From: Devosia sp. 1566
GTDB taxonomy: Bacteria; Pseudomonadota; Alphaproteobacteria; Rhizobiales; Devosiaceae
Direction of reading: 5' to 3'
NCBI RefSeq assembly: GCF_004005995.1
Contig: NZ_CP034767.1
Coordinates: 2,232,001 to 2,296,000, forward strand
Length of the DNA: 64,000 bases
The notes under the pieces were generated by a model. The model made no database searches, was not told the DNA's origin, and was given only the letters and a program-made list of their open reading frames with translations. Positions 46,471 to 57,410 of this stretch are shown here, piece by piece. Every line of letters begins with the position of its first letter. The stretch's first letter is position 1. The position numbers and the translations under genes are program-made.

Positions 46471-47784
46471 CTAAAAGCTGGCCTTCAGCCAGTGCCCGAC
46501 CCGCGCCAGGTAACCATCGGTGCCGGTCAGCTTGCTGGCGCCGCGCGGCTCGGCATATTCATGCGAGCACACCTGCGGGTAAATCAGCATGCCGGCAACG
46601 GTCGCGAAGGCTGCGCCCTTGGCCATCTCCGGCAGCCCCGCGATTCCCATCGGCCGGCCATTGCGCACATTGCGTGCGAGCACGCGGCGGGCGACTTCGG
46701 GCAGGCCCGTCATTTCGCTGGCGCCGCCAGTCATCACGAAACGCCGCCCGCACATATCCATCATCCCCGTGGCTTGCATGCGATCGCGGATGGCCGTCAG
46801 GATTTCTTCGATTCGCGGCCGCATGATCCGGGTCAGCACGGAACGAGCCACCTGCCCCGGCGCCTCATCGTGAGTCGCGCCCACCGGCTGGATGGGAATC
46901 ATGTCGCGTTCGTCGGCCTGGCCGGGCAGCACCGAGCCATAAAGCGTCTTCAGGCGCTCGGCATCGGCAACGCTGACCGAGAGCTGGCGCGCAATGTCCA
47001 GAGTCAGGTGATGCCCGCCAATTGCGATCGCGTCGGCATAGCAAAGATGGCCTTCGTTGAAGACCGAAACGGTCGTGGTAGCGCCGCCGAAATCCAGGCA
47101 GGCGACACCGAGCTGGGCTTCATCATCAACCAGGGTCGCCAGACCCGAGGCATAAGGCGTGGCGACCAGCGCTTCGATCTGCAGATGGCAGCGATGCAGC
47201 ACCAATTCGAGATTGCGCATGGCAAGGGTTTCCGAGCTCACCACCGCCACGTCGACGCCGAGCTTGTCGCCGACCATGCCCTTGGGATCCTGGATGCCCT
47301 TTTGGCCATCGAGCGAATAGCCGATGGGCAAGGCATGGATGATCGACCGCTCGGGGCGAACGCTGCGCTCGTTAACGGCGCGCAGCACGCGCTGCAGATC
47401 GGCCTTTTCGACTTCCTGGCCATCAAGCGAGACGGCCGCGGAAAAGGTTTCCGAGCCGAGTCGGCCTGCGGTGACATTGACGAGCACCGACTCCAGGGTC
47501 AGCCCGGCGGCGCGCTCGGCCATGCCCACGACCGAGCGAATAGCCTGCTCGGCCTTCTCTATATCGGTGACGACCCCGCTCTTGACCCCCGAGGATGGGC
47601 CATAACCAAAGCCGATGACCTCGGCCTTGTGCGAGCGGCCCTTGAGCGACTTGCCTTCCGGCCGGGGCGACAAACGCGCAATCACGCAACAAATCTTGGT
47701 GGAGCCGATGTCGAGCACCGCCACAAGCGTGGTGCGCCCGGGCTGAAGGGGACGAAGCCGCGAAGTCATGGCATCGGTCATCAT
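46471..47784 (-). CDS. ftsA: Cell division protein FtsA (437 aa)
   Basis: Actin-like ATPase that tethers FtsZ to the membrane. Phosphate-1 motif LVAVLDIGSTKICCVIA, the 1C domain, and phosphate-2/adenosine motifs LDFGGATTTVSVFNEG and RFVMTGGASEM. It ends with an amphipathic membrane-targeting tail, YLARVGHWLKASF. Start overlaps the ftsQ stop as ATGA; further ATGs at codons 2 and 6 are alternatives. Confidence 0.97.
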   Translation of the reverse strand: MMTDAMTSRLRPLQPGRTTLVAVLDIGSTKICCVIARLSPRPEGKSLKGRSHKAEVIGFGYGPSSGVKSGVVTDIEKAEQAIRSVVGMAERAAGLTLESVLVNVTAGRLGSETFSAAVSLDGQEVEKADLQRVLRAVNERSVRPERSIIHALPIGYSLDGQKGIQDPKGMVGDKLGVDVAVVSSETLAMRNLELVLHRCHLQIEALVATPYASGLATLVDDEAQLGVACLDFGGATTTVSVFNEGHLCYADAIAIGGHHLTLDIARQLSVSVADAERLKTLYGSVLPGQADERDMIPIQPVGATHDEAPGQVARSVLTRIMRPRIEEILTAIRDRMQATGMMDMCGRRFVMTGGASEMTGLPEVARRVLARNVRNGRPMGIAGLPEMAKGAAFATVAGMLIYPQVCSHEYAEPRGASKLTGTDGYLARVGHWLKASF

Positions 47785-48668
47785 GGTTTCTTGGTTTCTT
47801 TTTCTTCTTCGATCTCGGCCGGCCGGACTGCCACGAGGCTATCCACGCGCAAATCGATGACGGTGACGTCGCGGTCAAGGAGCTGGTATTCAGTTTGATA
47901 CATATCGAGCTTGCGCAGCGCCTGGGCGACGCCAAGCTCGGGCAATTGCACGCGCAAGCCGGTTTCGAAGATCATGTCCCAGCGGCGGTCGGCGATGCGC
48001 GACAGGGCCACCAGACCCTCCTGCAGCACCGGATATTGCTGCAGCGCCCGGATCATCACGAGGGCATCATCCGCCGCGCCATCGCCCACGACGAGGGGCA
48101 GATCGCCATAAGCACCGGCATCTTCGCCGATCTGGTCGCCCTGGGCATCCACCACAAAGGTCACGCCATCCACGCGCCAACGCGCCACCGGTACCTTTTC
48201 AGTGATGGTGACGACGATGTCACCGGGCAGGCCCTTACGGACGCTGACGGCCTCTACCGAAGGCAGCTCGGCAATGCGCAGGCGGGCCGCTTCGACGTCA
48301 AACGCAACGGTCGAGGTGTAGGGCTGCACGCCAAGGGCATCGAAGATGTCCTGCTCGCGCGTCAGGGCTTGGCCCGTGATCGAGATTTCGCCAATGGCAA
48401 AGCCAGCAGCGGCAGCCTGCCCTTGCGCCAGTTCGCCAAGGGTGGCCATCCCCAGCCCGATCGGCTCCCGGACCTGCCACACACCCAGCCCAACGGCGAG
48501 CAGCGCCATAGCGCTGGCGGCCCGCACGAGGGCGAGGCGGTGCAGCACCCAGGCACGGCCCACAATATTGGCCAGCTTGCGCCGGGGCGGTCGCATGCGA
48601 ACAGGCAGCTGGCGCGGATTAACCACCCGCGCTCCGGCGAAAAACGCCTCGCTTTTTACCTGTTGCAA
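47781..48668 (-). CDS. ftsQ: Cell division protein FtsQ (295 aa)
   Basis: Bitopic divisome protein linking early and late components. Cytoplasmic basic start, membrane helix near residues 45-65, and a POTRA domain beginning [26 protein letters not shown]. The FtsQ domain with [26 protein letters not shown] and [19 protein letters not shown] follows. TTG start with GAGG 7 bases upstream, overlapping ddl by 13 bases; ATG at 48596 is a shorter alternative. Confidence 0.92.
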   Translation of the reverse strand: MQQVKSEAFFAGARVVNPRQLPVRMRPPRRKLANIVGRAWVLHRLALVRAASAMALLAVGLGVWQVREPIGLGMATLGELAQGQAAAAGFAIGEISITGQALTREQDIFDALGVQPYTSTVAFDVEAARLRIAELPSVEAVSVRKGLPGDIVVTITEKVPVARWRVDGVTFVVDAQGDQIGEDAGAYGDLPLVVGDGAADDALVMIRALQQYPVLQEGLVALSRIADRRWDMIFETGLRVQLPELGVAQALRKLDMYQTEYQLLDRDVTVIDLRVDSLVAVRPAEIEEEKETKKP

Positions 48669-49576
48669 CTCGCGTCCTCCACCAACCAGGTGACCAGTTC
48701 TTCGAAGGAATGCCCGGCGTGAGCCGCTTGTTCGGGCGCCAGCGAAGTGGGGGTCATTCCCGGCTGGGTGTTGATTTCAAGGCAGACCAATTCACCATCT
48801 TCGCCTGCCGCGTCGTTGAAGCGGAAGTCGCTTCGGGTAATCCCGCGACACCCCAACGCCGCATGGGCAAGCAGGCTCATCTTCTGCACTTTGTCGTAAA
48901 TTTTCGGTGAAATTTGCGCCGGCAGCACATGATGTGATCCGCCGGCGGAGTATTTCGCCTCGTAGTTGTAGAAGGCCAGATCGGTGACGATCTCGGTGAC
49001 GCCCAGGGCTACATCGCCCATCACGGCACAGGTCAGCTCCCGTCCAGGGATATAGCGCTCGACCATCAGCTCTTCGCCGCCCTTCCAGTCTTCGCCCAGG
49101 ATTTCCTGGGGTGGATGGGACTGGTCAGCCTTGACGATCAGGATGCCAAAGCTCGAGCCGTCGGCGACCGGCTTGACCACATAGGGGGCGGGCATGACAT
49201 GGGCGCGCCCGACTTCAGCCCGGCTGGCCACCACATGGTCGGTCACCGGCACGCCGGCGGCCTTGAGCATGATCTTGGTCTGGTGCTTGTCCATGGCGAG
49301 CGCCGACGCCAAAACGCCGGAATGGGTATAGGGAATGCGCAGGAATTCGAGCACCCCCTGGATGGTGCCATCCTCCCCGTAGCGGCCATGCAGGGCATTG
49401 AAGGCGACATCGGGCGCGATCTCGCGGAGCTGTTCGGCGACGTCATAGCCGACATCGACCTCGGTTACCCGATAGCCGGCCGTGCGCAGCGCTTCGGCAC
49501 AACCCTTGCCGGAGCTAAGGGAAACCGGGCGCTCATTGGACAATCCGCCCATAAGGACGGCGACGTGCTTGGCCAT
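48656..49576 (-). CDS. ddl: D-alanine-D-alanine ligase (306 aa)
   Basis: Makes the D-Ala-D-Ala dipeptide of the peptidoglycan stem. ATP-grasp enzyme: [17 protein letters not shown] at the start, [28 protein letters not shown], and the metal site [15 protein letters not shown]. Normal DdlB length. AGGAG precedes the ATG. It follows murC by 37 bases, where relatives carry murB. Confidence 0.97.
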   Translation of the reverse strand: MAKHVAVLMGGLSNERPVSLSSGKGCAEALRTAGYRVTEVDVGYDVAEQLREIAPDVAFNALHGRYGEDGTIQGVLEFLRIPYTHSGVLASALAMDKHQTKIMLKAAGVPVTDHVVASRAEVGRAHVMPAPYVVKPVADGSSFGILIVKADQSHPPQEILGEDWKGGEELMVERYIPGRELTCAVMGDVALGVTEIVTDLAFYNYEAKYSAGGSHHVLPAQISPKIYDKVQKMSLLAHAALGCRGITRSDFRFNDAAGEDGELVCLEINTQPGMTPTSLAPEQAAHAGHSFEELVTWLVEDASCNR

Positions 49577-49613
49577 CAAAATGCTCCTGCAACGGCAATC
49601 ACGAGGAGGTGGC

Positions 49614-51032
49614 TCACTGGGGATCCTCCCCCATAAGCGCGCCGAGTTCCGCCGGCAGCGCGGCGGCCCATTGCGTAATGTTGCCGGCACCCAGGCACAC
49701 CACATAGTCGCCCTTGGCCACGCGGCTGGCGAGCAGCGGCGCAAGGGCTTCGGCCCGGTCGATCACGCGAGCATCGCGGTGGCCGCGGGCGCGGATACGG
49801 TTGACCAGCTCGTCGTGCGTAACGCCGGGGATGGGCTGCTCGCCCGCGGCGTAAACCGGAGCGACGATCACGGTATCGGCGTCGTTGAAGCAGGCAGAGA
49901 AATCGTCGAACAGATCCTGCAGGCGCGAATAGCGATGCGGTTGGACCACGGCGATAACGTCGCGCTTGGTGGATTGCCGGGCCGCGCGCAGCACCGAGGC
50001 GATCTCGACGGGATGGTGGCCGTAATCATCGATCACGGTGACGCCGCCAACGACGCCGGTCTTGGTGAAGCGGCGCTTGACCCCCGAAAAGCCCTTGAGG
50101 CCTTTGCGGATGGCTTCGGCCGGAACATGCAGCTGGTCGGCCACGGCGATAGCGGCGGTAGCGTTGAGGGCGTTGTGTTCGCCCGGCATGGGCAGCTCGA
50201 GCCCATCAATGCGCAACTGGGTCAGCCGGATGCGGTCGCGGATCTCGACGGAGAACTTGCTGACGCCATCCACGGTTTCCAGGTCCACGAGACGCACATC
50301 GGCCTGGGGATTGGTGCCATAGGTGATGACGCGGCGGTCGCGGATTTCGCCGACCAGCGCCTGCACTTCGGGGTGATCGAGGCACATCACCGCAAAGCCA
50401 TAAAAAGGGACGTTCTCGACGAAGTTGTGGAAGGCGCGCTTGACGCCTTCAAAGTCGCGGTAATGGTCGAGATGCTCGGGATCGATATTGGTGACGACGA
50501 CGACGTCGGCCGGCAGCTTGACGAAGGTGCCGTCGCTCTCGTCGGCCTCCACCACCATCCATTCGCCCGCGCCCAGCCGGGCATTAGTGCCATAGGCATT
50601 GATGATGCCGCCATTGATGACGGTGGGATCGAGATCGCCGGCATCGAGCAGCGTCGCCACCAGGGTCGTGGTCGTGGTCTTGCCATGGGTGCCGCCGATG
50701 GCGATGGCGTTCTTGAAGCGCATGATCTCGGCCAGCATCTCGGCACGCCGCACCACCGGCAGCGCCCGGGCACGGGCGGCCACCAGCTCGGGGTTGTCCT
50801 TCTTGATGGCGGAAGAGACGACGACAACAGCGGCTTCACCGAGATTTTCGGCGCGCTGGCCGATCTCGATGCGGATGCCCATGTCGCGCAGGCGCTGCAC
50901 ATTGGGGTTGGCAGCGGCGTCCGAGCCCTGCACCACATAGCCCTGATTGTGCAGGATTTCGGCGATGCCACTCATGCCGATGCCGCCGATGCCGACAAAG
51001 TGGACCGGCCCGATATTGCGCGGCATTTTCAT
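49614..51032 (-). CDS. murC: UDP-N-acetylmuramate-L-alanine ligase (472 aa)
   Basis: Adds the first amino acid, L-Ala, to UDP-MurNAc. N-terminal Rossmann-like [21 protein letters not shown] loop [14 protein letters not shown], and the catalytic EADESDGTF and [11 protein letters not shown] motifs. Start overlaps the murG stop as ATGA; ATG two codons later is possible. UDP-MurNAc itself needs MurA and MurB, neither found in this window. Confidence 0.97.
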   Translation of the reverse strand: MKMPRNIGPVHFVGIGGIGMSGIAEILHNQGYVVQGSDAAANPNVQRLRDMGIRIEIGQRAENLGEAAVVVVSSAIKKDNPELVAARARALPVVRRAEMLAEIMRFKNAIAIGGTHGKTTTTTLVATLLDAGDLDPTVINGGIINAYGTNARLGAGEWMVVEADESDGTFVKLPADVVVVTNIDPEHLDHYRDFEGVKRAFHNFVENVPFYGFAVMCLDHPEVQALVGEIRDRRVITYGTNPQADVRLVDLETVDGVSKFSVEIRDRIRLTQLRIDGLELPMPGEHNALNATAAIAVADQLHVPAEAIRKGLKGFSGVKRRFTKTGVVGGVTVIDDYGHHPVEIASVLRAARQSTKRDVIAVVQPHRYSRLQDLFDDFSACFNDADTVIVAPVYAAGEQPIPGVTHDELVNRIRARGHRDARVIDRAEALAPLLASRVAKGDYVVCLGAGNITQWAAALPAELGALMGEDPQ

Positions 51033-52144
51033 GGGGTATGTTCCAGTTCTTGAAAGTCTTTGCCCGCCAGCATTTCGGCGAGGTCAGCGAGTTTTTCCAC
51101 GGCATGGGGCGCGCCCAGCCCCTTGGCCCGGGCCGCTGCGGTGGCAAGAGCCGAAGGGTCGGTCAACAAGGTGGCAAGGCGTGTCGCAAGCGATTGCGGT
51201 GAGAGCGTGGCCTGCTCGGCCACCCAGCCGCCCCCGGCCGCTTCGACCGTGAGGGCGTTGTTTTTCTGATCGGCATCAATCGAGCCAGGCAGCGGCACAA
51301 GGATTGCGGGGCGCCCGAGGACGCAGAGTTCCGCCACCGTCGATGCACCCGAGCGGGCGATCACCAGATGGGAGGCGGCGATGCGCTCCGGCAGGTCGCC
51401 GAAAAAGGCCGCCAGTTCAACATTGACTCGAGCCTTGCGGTAAATTTCGGCCACCCGGTCGAGGTCTTCGGCGCGGCACTGCTGCAGCACCTCAAGGCGC
51501 TGGCGCAGGGCTTCGGGCAACTCGGCAATGGCGGCGGGGACAATGTCGGACAGCGCCTTGGCGCCCTGGCTGCCCCCGAACACGACGAGGTGCAACGGCC
51601 CCTCGGAATCAGGCGCCGCGTAGGGGCGATCAGCAACGGCGCGCACCCGATCACGCACCGGATTGCCGGTGAGCACGGTTTCGATCTGCAGCGCCTCGGC
51701 ATATTTGGTGCTGGCAAAGCTCAGGGCAAGCAGATCGGCGAAACGCACCAGCGCGCGGTTCGCGCGACCCATTACGGCATTCTGCTCATGCAGGATGCCG
51801 GGAATGCCCAGAAGGCTTGCTGCGACGAATGGTGGAAAGGTGGGATAGCCGCCAAAGCCAATAACGGCATCAGGTCGGCTGCGCCGCAGCTTGCGCAAGG
51901 CGACGGCAACGCCGCCGCTCAGCTTGACCGCCGCCGCGGCAAACTTGACCGGGTTGCGCGTCGAGGGCGTGGCGGAGGGCACGATGTGGATTTCGCGCGC
52001 GGGGAATTCGCTGCCATAGCTTTCCACTCGATGGTCGGTCATCAACTCGATGACGTGACCACGACGGCGCAGTTCCTGGGCCAGAGCCATGGCGGGAAAC
52101 AGGTGCCCGCCCGTGCCGCCGGCCATCAACATGAACTTTTTCAT
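51029..52144 (-). CDS. murG: Lipid II-forming GlcNAc transferase (371 aa)
   Basis: Transfers GlcNAc from UDP-GlcNAc to lipid I on the inner face of the membrane. GT-B fold with [17 protein letters not shown], the [12 protein letters not shown] site, [18 protein letters not shown] and the donor site [24 protein letters not shown]. Start overlaps the ftsW stop as ATGA. Confidence 0.97.
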   Translation of the reverse strand: MKKFMLMAGGTGGHLFPAMALAQELRRRGHVIELMTDHRVESYGSEFPAREIHIVPSATPSTRNPVKFAAAAVKLSGGVAVALRKLRRSRPDAVIGFGGYPTFPPFVAASLLGIPGILHEQNAVMGRANRALVRFADLLALSFASTKYAEALQIETVLTGNPVRDRVRAVADRPYAAPDSEGPLHLVVFGGSQGAKALSDIVPAAIAELPEALRQRLEVLQQCRAEDLDRVAEIYRKARVNVELAAFFGDLPERIAASHLVIARSGASTVAELCVLGRPAILVPLPGSIDADQKNNALTVEAAGGGWVAEQATLSPQSLATRLATLLTDPSALATAAARAKGLGAPHAVEKLADLAEMLAGKDFQELEHTP

Positions 52145-53304
52145 TCTGCGGGCACCAATGCGCTCTTGTAACTGGGCAGCCCGGTGGCCAGGCGTTCTTC
52201 GGGCTTGGTGCGGGTGAAAGCGAGCATCAGCCCCATGCCAAAGGCAATCGCAATCATGGAGGTGCCACCATAGGACACGAAGGGCAAGGTCATGCCCTTG
52301 GGTGGAACGAGGTTGAGGTTCACGGCGAGGTTGATGCCCGACTGCATGGCGAACTGGATTGCGAGTGTCGAGGCAGCAAGGCGGGCGAACAGGCTGCTCT
52401 GGCGCTGCGCCCCGAGCATGGCGCGGATAACGATAAAGCCGATCAATCCCACCAAAACCATGCAGAAGAGAATGCCGAACTCACCGGCGGCGGCGGAGAA
52501 CACATAGTCGGCATGGGCGTCAGGGATGAGCTTTTTGGCAATGGATTCGCCCGGGCCCCGCCCGAACCAGCCGCCTTCCAGCAAGGACTGGAGGGCGCGG
52601 TCGATCTGGTAGGTATTGCCACCACCATCGGGGTTGAGGAAGGTATCGATGCGGCGTGAAAAGTGCGGGAAGAACATATAGGCGCCGAACAGCAGCACGG
52701 CTGCTACACCGGCCAGGCCAAAGATGATGAACCAGGAAATGCCGGACAGGAACAGCAGCACGGCCCAGGTCGCCAGTACCAGCGCGGTCTGCCCGATATC
52801 GGGCTGCAGCAAGAGGCCACAAACGATCACCAGCATGATCAGGGTGGCAAGGATCTTGCCCGGCACATTGCGGTGGATCATCGATTCCGAGAACAACCAG
52901 GCACCCAGCACGGCAAAGGCCGGCTTGACGAATTCGGAAGGCTGAATGGATTGGCCCGCCAGGGTGATCCAGCGCCGAGCGCCCTTCACTTCCGTGCCTA
53001 GCTTCAGGGTCGCCCAGAGCAGGACAACGCTGACACCCAGCGCAATGAGAGCGCCAACCCGCGCCTGCCGGTGGCTCAACAAGGAGGTTGCGACTAGCAC
53101 GGGCAGCGCCAGCCCACAAAACATGGCGTGGCGAATGATGAAGAACCAAGGGGAAAGCCCGATGCGCTCGGCCACCGGCGGACTGGCGGCAAAGCTCAGC
53201 ACCATGCCGCAGGTCAGCAACAGGATCAGCGCCCCAAGCAGTTCGCGATCGATCGACCACCACCATTCGGCGATGGGTGTTTTTTCGGCACGGGAAAACA
53301 TCAT
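52141..53304 (-). CDS. ftsW: FtsW, SEDS peptidoglycan glycosyltransferase (387 aa)
   Basis: SEDS-family membrane glycosyltransferase that polymerises lipid II at the septum with FtsI. About ten helices; the family signatures QPSEFVKPAFAV, QPDIGQTALVL and the C-terminal PFVSYGGTSMIAIAFGMGLML are present. Two adjacent ATGs at the start. The 125 bases before it, back to mraY, are where relatives carry murD. Confidence 0.97.
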   Translation of the reverse strand: MMFSRAEKTPIAEWWWSIDRELLGALILLLTCGMVLSFAASPPVAERIGLSPWFFIIRHAMFCGLALPVLVATSLLSHRQARVGALIALGVSVVLLWATLKLGTEVKGARRWITLAGQSIQPSEFVKPAFAVLGAWLFSESMIHRNVPGKILATLIMLVIVCGLLLQPDIGQTALVLATWAVLLFLSGISWFIIFGLAGVAAVLLFGAYMFFPHFSRRIDTFLNPDGGGNTYQIDRALQSLLEGGWFGRGPGESIAKKLIPDAHADYVFSAAAGEFGILFCMVLVGLIGFIVIRAMLGAQRQSSLFARLAASTLAIQFAMQSGINLAVNLNLVPPKGMTLPFVSYGGTSMIAIAFGMGLMLAFTRTKPEERLATGLPSYKSALVPAE

Positions 53305-53429
53305 GGGCAGTCGGCCTCACGGCCTCCAGACGGAACACTAGTCCCCATATCTAACCCAGGGATGGTTACCGATTTCCAACTTGCATCGCATTTTGCAACA
53401 ACTTGCACGCTGCGGCGCGGCGCCGCCAA

Positions 53430-54515
53430 TTAGCGCAGCTTGAGCGAACTCAACCCGATTAGCGCCAGCACGAAGGAAATGATCCAGAACCGGATCACGA
53501 CCTGGCTCTCCGTCCAGCCCATATGCTCGAAATGGTGGTGGATGGGCGCCATGCGGAACACCCGCTTGCCGGTGAGACGGAACGAGGCGACCTGAACGAT
53601 CACCGACACGGTTTCCAGCACGAAGAGGCCCCCAATAATGGCAAGGACGATTTCGTGCTTGGTGGCGACGGCGATTGAGCCGAGCGCGCCGCCCAAGGCG
53701 AGCGAGCCGGTGTCGCCCATGAAGATCTGGGCTGGCGGGGCGTTGAACCACAAAAAGCCGAGGCCGGCCCCGATCAGGGCGCCGCAAACCACCGACAGTT
53801 CGGCTGTGCCGGGGACATGGTTGAGCAGCAGGTAATCCGAGAAGACCTGGTTACCCACGAGATAGGCGATCAGGGCAAAGCAGGCCGAGGCAACCATCAC
53901 CGGCACAATGGCGAGGCCATCCAGCCCGTCGGTGAGGTTCACCGAGTTACCGGCGGCCATGATCACGAAGCCGCCGAACAGCACAAAGAAGATGCCAAGA
54001 TCAACCGCCAATCCCTTGGCAAAGGGGAACAAAAGCGCATTGGAGAACGCGCCCGGCGAGAGTTGCGAGATGGCATAACAAGCCACAACGCCAATGAGCG
54101 CTTCAAGGGCGAGGCGCTGCTTGCCCCCAAAACCCTTGTGGCTCATGCGCTTGACCTTGAGATAGTCATCGTAAAAGCCGATGGCGCCAAAGCCGACCGT
54201 CACGAACAAGACTACCCAGACATAGCCATTGGTGAGGTTTGACCAAAGCAGGGTCGATATAACCGCGCCCGACAGGATCATCAGCCCGCCCATGGTGGGC
54301 GTGCCCTTCTTGGTCAGCAGGTGGCCTTGGGGGCCATCTTCGCGGATCGGCTGACCCTTGCCCTGCTTGAGGCGCAACAGGGAGATCATCCCCGGCCCGA
54401 ACAGGAACACGAAGAACAGGGCGGTAACCACCGCCCCCGCGGTGCGGAAGGTGATGTAGCGGAAGACGTTGAACGCCGCGAGCGTGTCCCCCAACTGGGC
54501 AAGAAAGTACAGCAT
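53430..54515 (-). CDS. mraY: Phospho-MurNAc-pentapeptide transferase (361 aa)
   Basis: Forms lipid I by moving phospho-MurNAc-pentapeptide to undecaprenyl phosphate. About ten helices; catalytic motifs [17 protein letters not shown] ([15 protein letters not shown]), [23 protein letters not shown] and [13 protein letters not shown]. Start [12 protein letters not shown] matches E. coli-type starts; an upstream in-frame ATG reaches into the murF tail and is rejected. Gap to murF 28 bases. Confidence 0.97.
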   Translation of the reverse strand: MLYFLAQLGDTLAAFNVFRYITFRTAGAVVTALFFVFLFGPGMISLLRLKQGKGQPIREDGPQGHLLTKKGTPTMGGLMILSGAVISTLLWSNLTNGYVWVVLFVTVGFGAIGFYDDYLKVKRMSHKGFGGKQRLALEALIGVVACYAISQLSPGAFSNALLFPFAKGLAVDLGIFFVLFGGFVIMAAGNSVNLTDGLDGLAIVPVMVASACFALIAYLVGNQVFSDYLLLNHVPGTAELSVVCGALIGAGLGFLWFNAPPAQIFMGDTGSLALGGALGSIAVATKHEIVLAIIGGLFVLETVSVIVQVASFRLTGKRVFRMAPIHHHFEHMGWTESQVVIRFWIISFVLALIGLSSLKLR

Positions 54516-54543
54516 TTTTGGGAGGTGTCCTCGCGTGGGTGGG

Positions 54544-55938
54544 CTATTTCTGGTGGAAATGGCCCCGGATTTTTTCAACGACGCCCGCTAGCCCCACGCC
54601 GTTGGACCCTTTGATCATAACTGCATCGCCCGAAGCAAGATCGTTGAGCACGATCATCCCCATCTCTGCTGCCGTTTGTGTGTGGCAAGCCACACGCCCG
54701 GCGCCCAGTGTAGTGGCAAGGGCGGCCATTTCGGGGCCGACCAGGTAGATACGCTCAGCGCCCGAGCGCAGAACTGGTTCGGCGAGGCTGGCATGGAGTG
54801 CAGCGCTTTGAGCCCCGAGCTCACGCATGTCGCCCAGCACCAGCAGTTTGCGGCCGCCGGGTGCCGGCTGGGCCGCGAAGACGTCGAGCGCCGCGGTCAT
54901 CGAGGCGGTGTTGGCATTGTAGCTTTCATCAATCAGCAGCAGCGGGCGCTCGGGATCGCCCAGGAGCAGGCGCTGCCCCCTGCCCGGCTGTGCGCCAAAG
55001 CTGGCCAATGCTGCCACGGCAGCCTCCCGGCCCATTCCGGCGAGGTCAGCGACAATCAGCGCTGCAACGGCATTGACCACCATATGGCGGCCCGGAGTGT
55101 TGAGATGGAGCGAGATGCGCTCGCCGGCATGCTCAAGCGTGGCGGTGCTGCCCTCGGCCTGCAGATCCGCTTCGAGAATGCGCCAGTCACAGCCCTCGGT
55201 GAAGCCATAGGTGATCACCCGTTGAACGCCCGCCTTGCGTGCCGCCTCGAGCAGCAGCTCGATCTGGGGGTGATCGGCATTGAGCACCGCGGTGCCGCCA
55301 GGCTCGAGACCCTCGAAGATCTCCGCTTTGGCCGCGGCGATAGCTTCCAAAGAACCGAGATTTTCCAAATGTGCGGCGGCCACATTGGTGATGACGGCGA
55401 TATGCGGCCGCACCAGTTGCGACAAGGGCGCGATCTCGCGGGCGGCGTTCATGCCCATTTCGAAGACGCCAAACTGCGCTTCCGCTGGCATACGGGCCAG
55501 CATCAGCGGCACGCCCCAGTGATTGTTGAAGCTCTTGATCGATGCGTGGGTCGGACCTGCCGCCTCGAGCACGGTGCGGATCGCCTCCTTGGTGGTGGTC
55601 TTTCCAACGCTGCCGGTGACGCCAACCACCAGCGCCTTGCTCCTGGCACGGGCGGCGCGAGCGAGATCGCGCAGTCCCTCCAGCGCATCGGGGACGACGA
55701 TGCAGCCGTCTTGTTCGCCCCGACCCTCGCTCACCAATGCAGCAGCGGCGCCATTGGCCAGGGCTTGAGCCACAAAGTCATGACCGTCGAAGCGATCACC
55801 CTTGATGGCGACGAACAAGGCATCGGGACCCAGGTCACGCGAGTCGATGGAGACCGAGCCGATGCTCGCCCCAACCGTTCCCACCATCCGCCCCCCTGTG
55901 GCTTGCAACAGGGCGTCTCGGGTCCAGAGTGCGGGCAT
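54544..55938 (-). CDS. murF: UDP-MurNAc-tripeptide D-Ala-D-Ala ligase (464 aa)
   Basis: Adds D-Ala-D-Ala (made by Ddl) to complete the UDP-MurNAc-pentapeptide. Mur ligase domains in order: N-terminal [31 protein letters not shown] loop [26 protein letters not shown], and C-terminal [13 protein letters not shown]. Start overlaps the murE stop by one base (TGATG). Confidence 0.97.
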   Translation of the reverse strand: MPALWTRDALLQATGGRMVGTVGASIGSVSIDSRDLGPDALFVAIKGDRFDGHDFVAQALANGAAAALVSEGRGEQDGCIVVPDALEGLRDLARAARARSKALVVGVTGSVGKTTTKEAIRTVLEAAGPTHASIKSFNNHWGVPLMLARMPAEAQFGVFEMGMNAAREIAPLSQLVRPHIAVITNVAAAHLENLGSLEAIAAAKAEIFEGLEPGGTAVLNADHPQIELLLEAARKAGVQRVITYGFTEGCDWRILEADLQAEGSTATLEHAGERISLHLNTPGRHMVVNAVAALIVADLAGMGREAAVAALASFGAQPGRGQRLLLGDPERPLLLIDESYNANTASMTAALDVFAAQPAPGGRKLLVLGDMRELGAQSAALHASLAEPVLRSGAERIYLVGPEMAALATTLGAGRVACHTQTAAEMGMIVLNDLASGDAVMIKGSNGVGLAGVVEKIRGHFHQK

Positions 55939-57386
55939 CAGAGTCTCTTGATTGCCTCGGCCACGGCTTGGTGGTCCGAGAAGTGGTGCTTGGTCGTGCC
56001 GATGATCTGGTAATCCTCATGCCCCTTGCCGGCAACGAGCAAAACGTCGCCGGGCTGGAGCGCGGCAACGGCGGTGCTGATGGCTTCGCCGCGATCGCCG
56101 ATCTCTGCGGCGCGGGGTACCGCATGCATGATCTCGGCGCGGATCGTGGCGGCAACTTCGGTGCGGGGATTGTCGTCAGTGACGATGATCTTGTCCGCCA
56201 GCTCAGCGGCAACGGCGCCCATCTGCGGACGCTTGCCCTTGTCCCGGTCGCCGCCGGCGCCGAAGACCACACGCAGATCACGCGTCACATAGGGGCGTAA
56301 AGCCACGAGCGCGGTCTTCAAGGCGCCGGGCGTGTGGGAATAATCCACAAACACCGCCGCGCCATTGTGCTCAGCTATGAGTTCCAGGCGCCCCTTGGCG
56401 CCACGCAGCTGCTCCAGCGCGGCGAAAGCCTGCGCCTTGGGGACACCACTCGCTATCGCCAACCCAGTGGCGACCAGGGCATTGCCGACCTGGAATTCGC
56501 CGGTGAGCGGGAGGTGAAAGCTCACGGTTTCGCCTTCGAAGCGGACCTCGACGCGCTGCCCGTAGCCCTGCGTTGTCACCGAAAGGATCTGGATGGCAGC
56601 CCCGGGGGCATGGCCAACGCCCAGCAGCTTTGCGCCCCGGTCGACCGCGGCCGCGAGGAAAGCCGCGTGCCCGGGATCATCCATATAGACCACCGCCGTG
56701 CCGCCATCGGCCAGCAGATCGCTAAAGAGCCGCAGTTTAGCCGCGCGATACTCATCCATATCGGCGTGGTAATCGAGATGATCGCGCGTCAGGTTGGTGA
56801 AGGCGACAGCGGCAAAGCGCATACCTTCGAGACGCCGCTGGTCAAGACCATGGCTGGAGGCTTCGAGCGCGACATGGTCGATGCCCTGCCCCTTGAGCGC
56901 GCGCATGTTCTGGTGGATCGATCGCGCGTCGGGGGTGGTGAGACTGCCCTCGATGTGGCGCGTGGCGGTTTGCACCCCGAGCGTGCCGATGCTGGCGCCA
57001 GCAATTCCGGCCTGCTGCCAGATCTGCCGCACGAAAGACGCGACGGACGTCTTGCCATTGGTGCCGGTGACCGCCACCACGGTTTGCGGCTGGGGCGCAA
57101 AGATGCGCGCGGCGGCGCGGGCATAGGCGGCGCGGACATCGGGAACCACGATCACTGGCACGCCGGGATCTTGGGCGGGCACGAGGTCGGTGACCACTGC
57201 CAAGGCCCCGCGCCCCACCGCATCGGCGATAAAGGCATTGCCATGCACCGCTGCGCCGGGGAGCGCAAAGAACAGCTCGCCCAGCTCGATCCGCCGGCTG
57301 TCCGAGTTGAGGCCGAACACCGCACCCAGATCCTTGACCGGCGCGGCGCCTGATCCTTCCAGCAACTGGGATACGCTCAGTGACAC
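55938..57386 (-). CDS. murE: UDP-MurNAc-dipeptide meso-diaminopimelate ligase (482 aa)
   Basis: Adds the third residue of the stem peptide. ATP loop AVTGTNGKTSVASF, EASSHGLDQ, and DYSHTPGALKTAL. The DNPR motif (TDDNPRTEVA) specifies meso-diaminopimelate over lysine, so the wall is the usual Gram-negative type. GTG start with AAGGA 9 bases upstream, 24 bases after ftsI. Confidence 0.97.
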   Translation of the reverse strand: MSLSVSQLLEGSGAAPVKDLGAVFGLNSDSRRIELGELFFALPGAAVHGNAFIADAVGRGALAVVTDLVPAQDPGVPVIVVPDVRAAYARAAARIFAPQPQTVVAVTGTNGKTSVASFVRQIWQQAGIAGASIGTLGVQTATRHIEGSLTTPDARSIHQNMRALKGQGIDHVALEASSHGLDQRRLEGMRFAAVAFTNLTRDHLDYHADMDEYRAAKLRLFSDLLADGGTAVVYMDDPGHAAFLAAAVDRGAKLLGVGHAPGAAIQILSVTTQGYGQRVEVRFEGETVSFHLPLTGEFQVGNALVATGLAIASGVPKAQAFAALEQLRGAKGRLELIAEHNGAAVFVDYSHTPGALKTALVALRPYVTRDLRVVFGAGGDRDKGKRPQMGAVAAELADKIIVTDDNPRTEVAATIRAEIMHAVPRAAEIGDRGEAISTAVAALQPGDVLLVAGKGHEDYQIIGTTKHHFSDHQAVAEAIKRL

Positions 57387-57410
57387 TGCAACAGGTCCTT
57401 GTGGTTGGCC

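Noticed and set aside
49482..51053. Plus-strand open frame of 523 codons
   Set aside because: Antisense to murC with no protein-like motifs.
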